DNA of 8,884 bases from JBGTBQ01 sp041749275 (GTDB lineage: Bacteria > Acidobacteriota > Blastocatellia > Pyrinomonadales > Pyrinomonadaceae): the NCBI GenBank assembly GCA_041749275.1, contig JBGTBQ010000091.1:1-8884 (forward strand), written 5' to 3'. Below are positions 6,901-8,884 of this stretch, one piece after another. The position numbers and the translations under genes are program-made. Below the pieces are notes generated by a model. That model saw nothing but the letters and a program-made list of their open reading frames with translations. It did no database searches and was not told where the DNA came from. Each line of letters starts with the position of its first letter. The stretch's first letter is position 1.

Positions 6901-6910
6901 CTCTCTCCTC
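6901..6910 (-). promoter_or_regulatory. Strong Shine-Dalgarno sequence pointing to a non-AUG start
   Basis: Directly after the aroDE stop codon the minus strand reads GAGGAGAGAG. The GGAG core (6908-6905) is 8 nt before an in-frame ATC at 6896-6894. No ATG, GTG or TTG lies within initiation distance in any frame; the first in-frame canonical candidate is TTG at 6857, about 47 nt from the GGAG. The position suggests that the flavoprotein starts here with AUC. Confidence 0.5.
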
Positions 6911-8410
6911 TTATCCGGCGACGATGAAAGCCGAAGGCTCGACTTCAAGGCCGAGTTGCTCGCGCACCAACATGGCGGGCATCTCGCGGCTCGTCATCAA
7001 CTGAAACTGGCGGAGCACTTGCGCCAGCAGCACTTCGCGCCCGTCAATCGCCGTCCGCTCGCGCGCCACGGCGCTCGACACCAGCGGCGTCGGCAACGAG
7101 CCGTAAACCAGATCAATCACTACGGCGTCCGCGTCCAACGTCTCGACATTGAACGGGGCCGCGCCATCATCGCGCCCGACGGGAGTGGCGTTGACCACGA
7201 TGTCGTAACCTTTGGCGTTGAAAGTCGCCAGCGGGATGTAAGGAAAGTCGAGCAGTTCCGCCGCATATTCTCCGCGCTCGGCTCCGCGATTGACCAGCGT
7301 CACGCCGGCATCCGATTGAGCGAGCGCCGTAGCGATGGCTCGCCCCGCGCCGCCGCAGCCGATCACCGCCGCGCGCTTGTGCTTGATGTGGACGCCCCGC
7401 GCGCGGCGTGCCATGAAGACGACTTCCGGATCGGTGGTGTCCACCTTCCACGAGCCGTTCTCGCGCACGACGATGTTGGCGGACTCGGCCCGTCGTGACA
7501 TCGGACTCACTTTACCCGTTATCAGCAGCGCGGCCTCTTTGTGCGGCGAGGCGACCGTCAGACCCTTGACCGGCATCTTCAGAGAGTCGAGCACGCCGCC
7601 CTCGACTACCTCCCGCCAGAACTCGCCGAAAGACTCGACGTGAAAGGGAACGAAAAGCGCCGGATAGTTCGTCGCGCGGTACGCGGCGTTGTGCAGGCGC
7701 GGCGAGAGCGAGTGAAAGACGGGGCTGCCCACAATGCCGTAGATGCCTTCGAGCGGCGCGAGCCGAGGCAGCCCGTAATCCTCGATGAGTTTGGTGATGG
7801 TCGGTTCCGCCGGGACGAGCGGCCCGCCGGGCGCGAGGCCGTAGACGAGCGGCGCTCCCAGATGCGGCGCGATCAAACGCGTCCAGAATCCGAGCGGGCC
7901 GATGGCATAAGCGATGATGTCCGTGCGTCCCAGCGAGCGCAGCAGAGACAAGGGGAAGAATTCATCACCACACTTCGCCGCCCACGTCACGAGCTTATAA
8001 AAGCTGGCCGGGACGGAGGAGAGTTGCGCGAACCTCGCTTCGAGATCAGAGAGCGCGCTGGCCGGCCCATGCCACGAGACGAGCCGCTTCTCGACGGGAA
8101 TCTCCGACAAAAATTGAGGAGCGAAATCACGCGCGCCTTCAAGCTCGATCAAATCGAAGGAGCGCGCGGCGCGTCCGAGACGCCGATGCCGTTCGTCGTC
8201 CGAGCCTGTGAAACTCCCGCCCTCCGCGCGAGTTCGCAGCGCGTACAGCAGCCGCCCGCGGAAGCGCCCGCGGAGCCAATCCGTATCGAGGTCGCCCAAG
8301 AGGTCGGCGCGCACCTCCACACACTCGACCGCTTCCGGGAGCGCGGATAGCTCCTCGCCATGCGGCGAAGGAGGCGTCATCAGCGTGGCGATTAAAGTCG
8401 CTTTCATCAT
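6911..8410 (-). CDS. aroDE: Bifunctional type I 3-dehydroquinate dehydratase / shikimate dehydrogenase
   Basis: A 499-aa fusion (from ATG at 8410) for two consecutive cytosolic shikimate-pathway steps: dehydration of 3-dehydroquinate and reduction of 3-dehydroshikimate. Residues 1-219 are type I dehydratase: ATLIATL strand, VEVRADLL (31-38), RAEGGSFTG (61-69), VSWHG with catalytic His114, FYKLV with Schiff-base Lys139, GFWTRL (Arg178). Residues 222-499 are shikimate dehydrogenase: YGIVGSPVFHSLSPRLHNAAY (224-244; Ser234, Ser236), catalytic Lys291 in SPHK, Asn312, Asp327, the dinucleotide loop GCGGAG (351-356), VNR (373-375) that predicts NADPH, VNATPVG, DLVYGSLPTPL and Gln464. Around Lys291 the usual NVTxPxK reads TVASPHK, so the family Thr is Ala; GxNTD reads VDTTD; the dehydratase loop APGQ reads APGG. 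An upstream GTG at 8473 would add 21 residues encoded partly by the repeat and is rejected. No good ribosome site is visible. The same fusion is known in plants and chlamydiae. Confidence 0.92.
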   Translation of the reverse strand: MMKATLIATLMTPPSPHGEELSALPEAVECVEVRADLLGDLDTDWLRGRFRGRLLYALRTRAEGGSFTGSDDERHRRLGRAARSFDLIELEGARDFAPQFLSEIPVEKRLVSWHGPASALSDLEARFAQLSSVPASFYKLVTWAAKCGDEFFPLSLLRSLGRTDIIAYAIGPLGFWTRLIAPHLGAPLVYGLAPGGPLVPAEPTITKLIEDYGLPRLAPLEGIYGIVGSPVFHSLSPRLHNAAYRATNYPALFVPFHVESFGEFWREVVEGGVLDSLKMPVKGLTVASPHKEAALLITGKVSPMSRRAESANIVVRENGSWKVDTTDPEVVFMARRARGVHIKHKRAAVIGCGGAGRAIATALAQSDAGVTLVNRGAERGEYAAELLDFPYIPLATFNAKGYDIVVNATPVGRDDGAAPFNVETLDADAVVIDLVYGSLPTPLVSSAVARERTAIDGREVLLAQVLRQFQLMTSREMPAMLVREQLGLEVEPSAFIVAG

Positions 8411-8434
8411 AAAGGACGAACGGGGCGCTTGGTC

Positions 8435-8511
8435 AGGTCGGAACCGCCTGCGGTAGCGGGCGGGTTTTGTCACCTAGACCACCCGCCCGCTACCGCAGGC
8501 GGTTCCGACCT
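8435..8511. repeat. Perfect long inverted repeat (31-bp arms, 15-nt loop)
   Basis: Positions 8435-8465 and 8481-8511 are exact reverse complements around a 15-nt loop; the flanking pairs on both sides (8434/8512 and 8466/8480) do not match, so both boundaries are sharp. Each arm contains a smaller palindrome (ACCGC-CT-GCGGT). One frame of the left arm reads QVGTACGSGRV, a string I remember from mis-called ORFs in acidobacterial genomes; this is recall only. It lies 25 bp upstream of aroDE, within its probable 5' untranslated region if the promoter is further right, where a stable hairpin could affect expression. There is no T-run, so it does not look like a standard terminator. It is likely a dispersed intergenic element. 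Confidence 0.9.
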
Positions 8512-8884
8512 ATATCGTCTTTGCAAGCAATCTACAATTTATTTGGTAGCGATAAAGCACGCTACGCCAGTGGGGTGAACTGCTCAAGCAACGTTAAAGA
8601 GGTCAAACCCCTGATCTATAAATCTGGCTGATTGGTTGAGGTAATAGGGCGACTGCGAGATTGCGGGCAGTCTCTTGATGCGCCGCGCGGCGCCGCCTTA
8701 AGCAGACCGCCCTCAAGTTCCCGAACATTCCAACACTTCGCACCCGTGTAGGCTGGATGCACTTTAGAGAGACCTGAAGAGAGCAACGCGACACTGCAAA
8801 AGAGGTGTCTGACGCATACTTTGCGAGAAGCCGCAATCATTTCGAGAAGCGGCTCAAGCCTAATCCCACGGCTGTGGTATGTCA
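8512..8884. other. 373-nt stretch without a supported gene
   Basis: Short open frames on the minus strand (8603-8836 and 8616-8840) overlap each other in different frames, show no recognised motif and have compositions like random translation. The stretch holds a perfect 14-bp palindrome GCGCCGCGCGGCGC at 8680-8693 and a weak 6-bp inverted repeat at 8829-8834/8849-8854 with a nearby 8-bp direct repeat CGAGAAGC. It should contain the promoter of the minus-strand run, but I could not find a convincing -35/-10 pair. It could also hold the eroded end of a gene lying to the right. Confidence 0.45.
8680..8693. repeat. Perfect 14-bp GC palindrome
   Basis: GCGCCGCGCGGCGC equals its own reverse complement, and the next pair outwards (8679 T, 8694 C) does not match. 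It lies in non-coding DNA. It might be a protein-binding site or chance in GC-rich sequence; nothing nearby decides this. Confidence 0.35.

Noticed and set aside
7541..8350. 269-aa open frame on the plus strand opposite aroDE
   Set aside because: It is a shadow of the aroDE frame; the translation is Arg-rich and motif-free, whereas aroDE has catalytic residues throughout this stretch.
8411..8473. Upstream GTG start for aroDE adding 21 residues
   Set aside because: The extension is largely a translation of one arm of the inverted repeat, with the GTG in its loop, and AroD proteins begin at the beta strand just after the ATG at 8410.
8435..8511. The palindrome as an intrinsic terminator
   Set aside because: The hairpin is strong but neither side is followed by a T-run, and it lies upstream of aroDE rather than after a gene on that strand.
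8603..8840. Two overlapping small minus-strand frames (77 and 74 aa)
   Set aside because: They occupy the same DNA in different frames, have no motif and no clear ribosome site; a fragment reading TARNLAVALL looked briefly transposase-like but is too short to support.

Overview
The window reads as chromosomal DNA of a GC-rich bacterium. My best guess is an acidobacterium of the Blastocatellia/Pyrinomonadales type. The basis is weak but specific: the palindromic repeat at 8435-8511 contains a unit that, read in one frame, encodes QVGTACGSGRV. I remember that string from many spurious translations in that group. This is recall, not a search. The protein families present (fused AroD-AroE, a LMW phosphatase of the YwlE type, GT-A and GT-B glycosyltransferases) do not contradict it. 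There are no rRNA or tRNA genes, CRISPR arrays, recognisable insertion sequences or phage genes.

Layout. Positions 1-72 are a perfect 29-bp inverted repeat. A single plus-strand gene (120-2225, about 701 aa) follows. It is an unrecognised protein whose C-terminal two thirds carries a faint kinase-like pattern. It converges on a minus-strand run of five genes and overlaps the last of them by 7 bp. Read in transcription order from the right, the run is: a bifunctional type I 3-dehydroquinate dehydratase/shikimate dehydrogenase (8410-6911); an acyl-CoA dehydrogenase-fold flavoprotein (about 6896/6857-5697); a fusion of a roughly 10-helix DMT-like membrane domain with a low-molecular-weight phosphatase (5628-3973); a GT-B-like glycosyltransferase (3891-2935); and a DXD glycosyltransferase (2938-2219) joined to the previous gene by an ATGA overlap. 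Gaps within the run are 14 to 81 nt, so one transcript is possible, although no promoter or clear terminator could be identified. A second perfect inverted repeat, with 31-bp arms, lies just upstream of the first gene of the run. The last 373 bp hold no gene I can support.

How the genes may work together. AroDE catalyses two consecutive shikimate-pathway steps, and nothing links it functionally to the flavoprotein that follows. The membrane-phosphatase fusion and the two glycosyltransferases look like a small cell-surface glycoconjugate module, because bacterial LMW phosphatases often sit in exopolysaccharide loci. However, the phosphatase loop has Thr where classical tyrosine phosphatases have Ile/Leu, the residue associated with phosphoarginine specificity in YwlE. 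The most unusual items are the membrane-phosphatase fusion, the probable AUC start of the flavoprotein gene, the unrecognised 701-aa protein, and the two long perfect palindromes that bracket the region.
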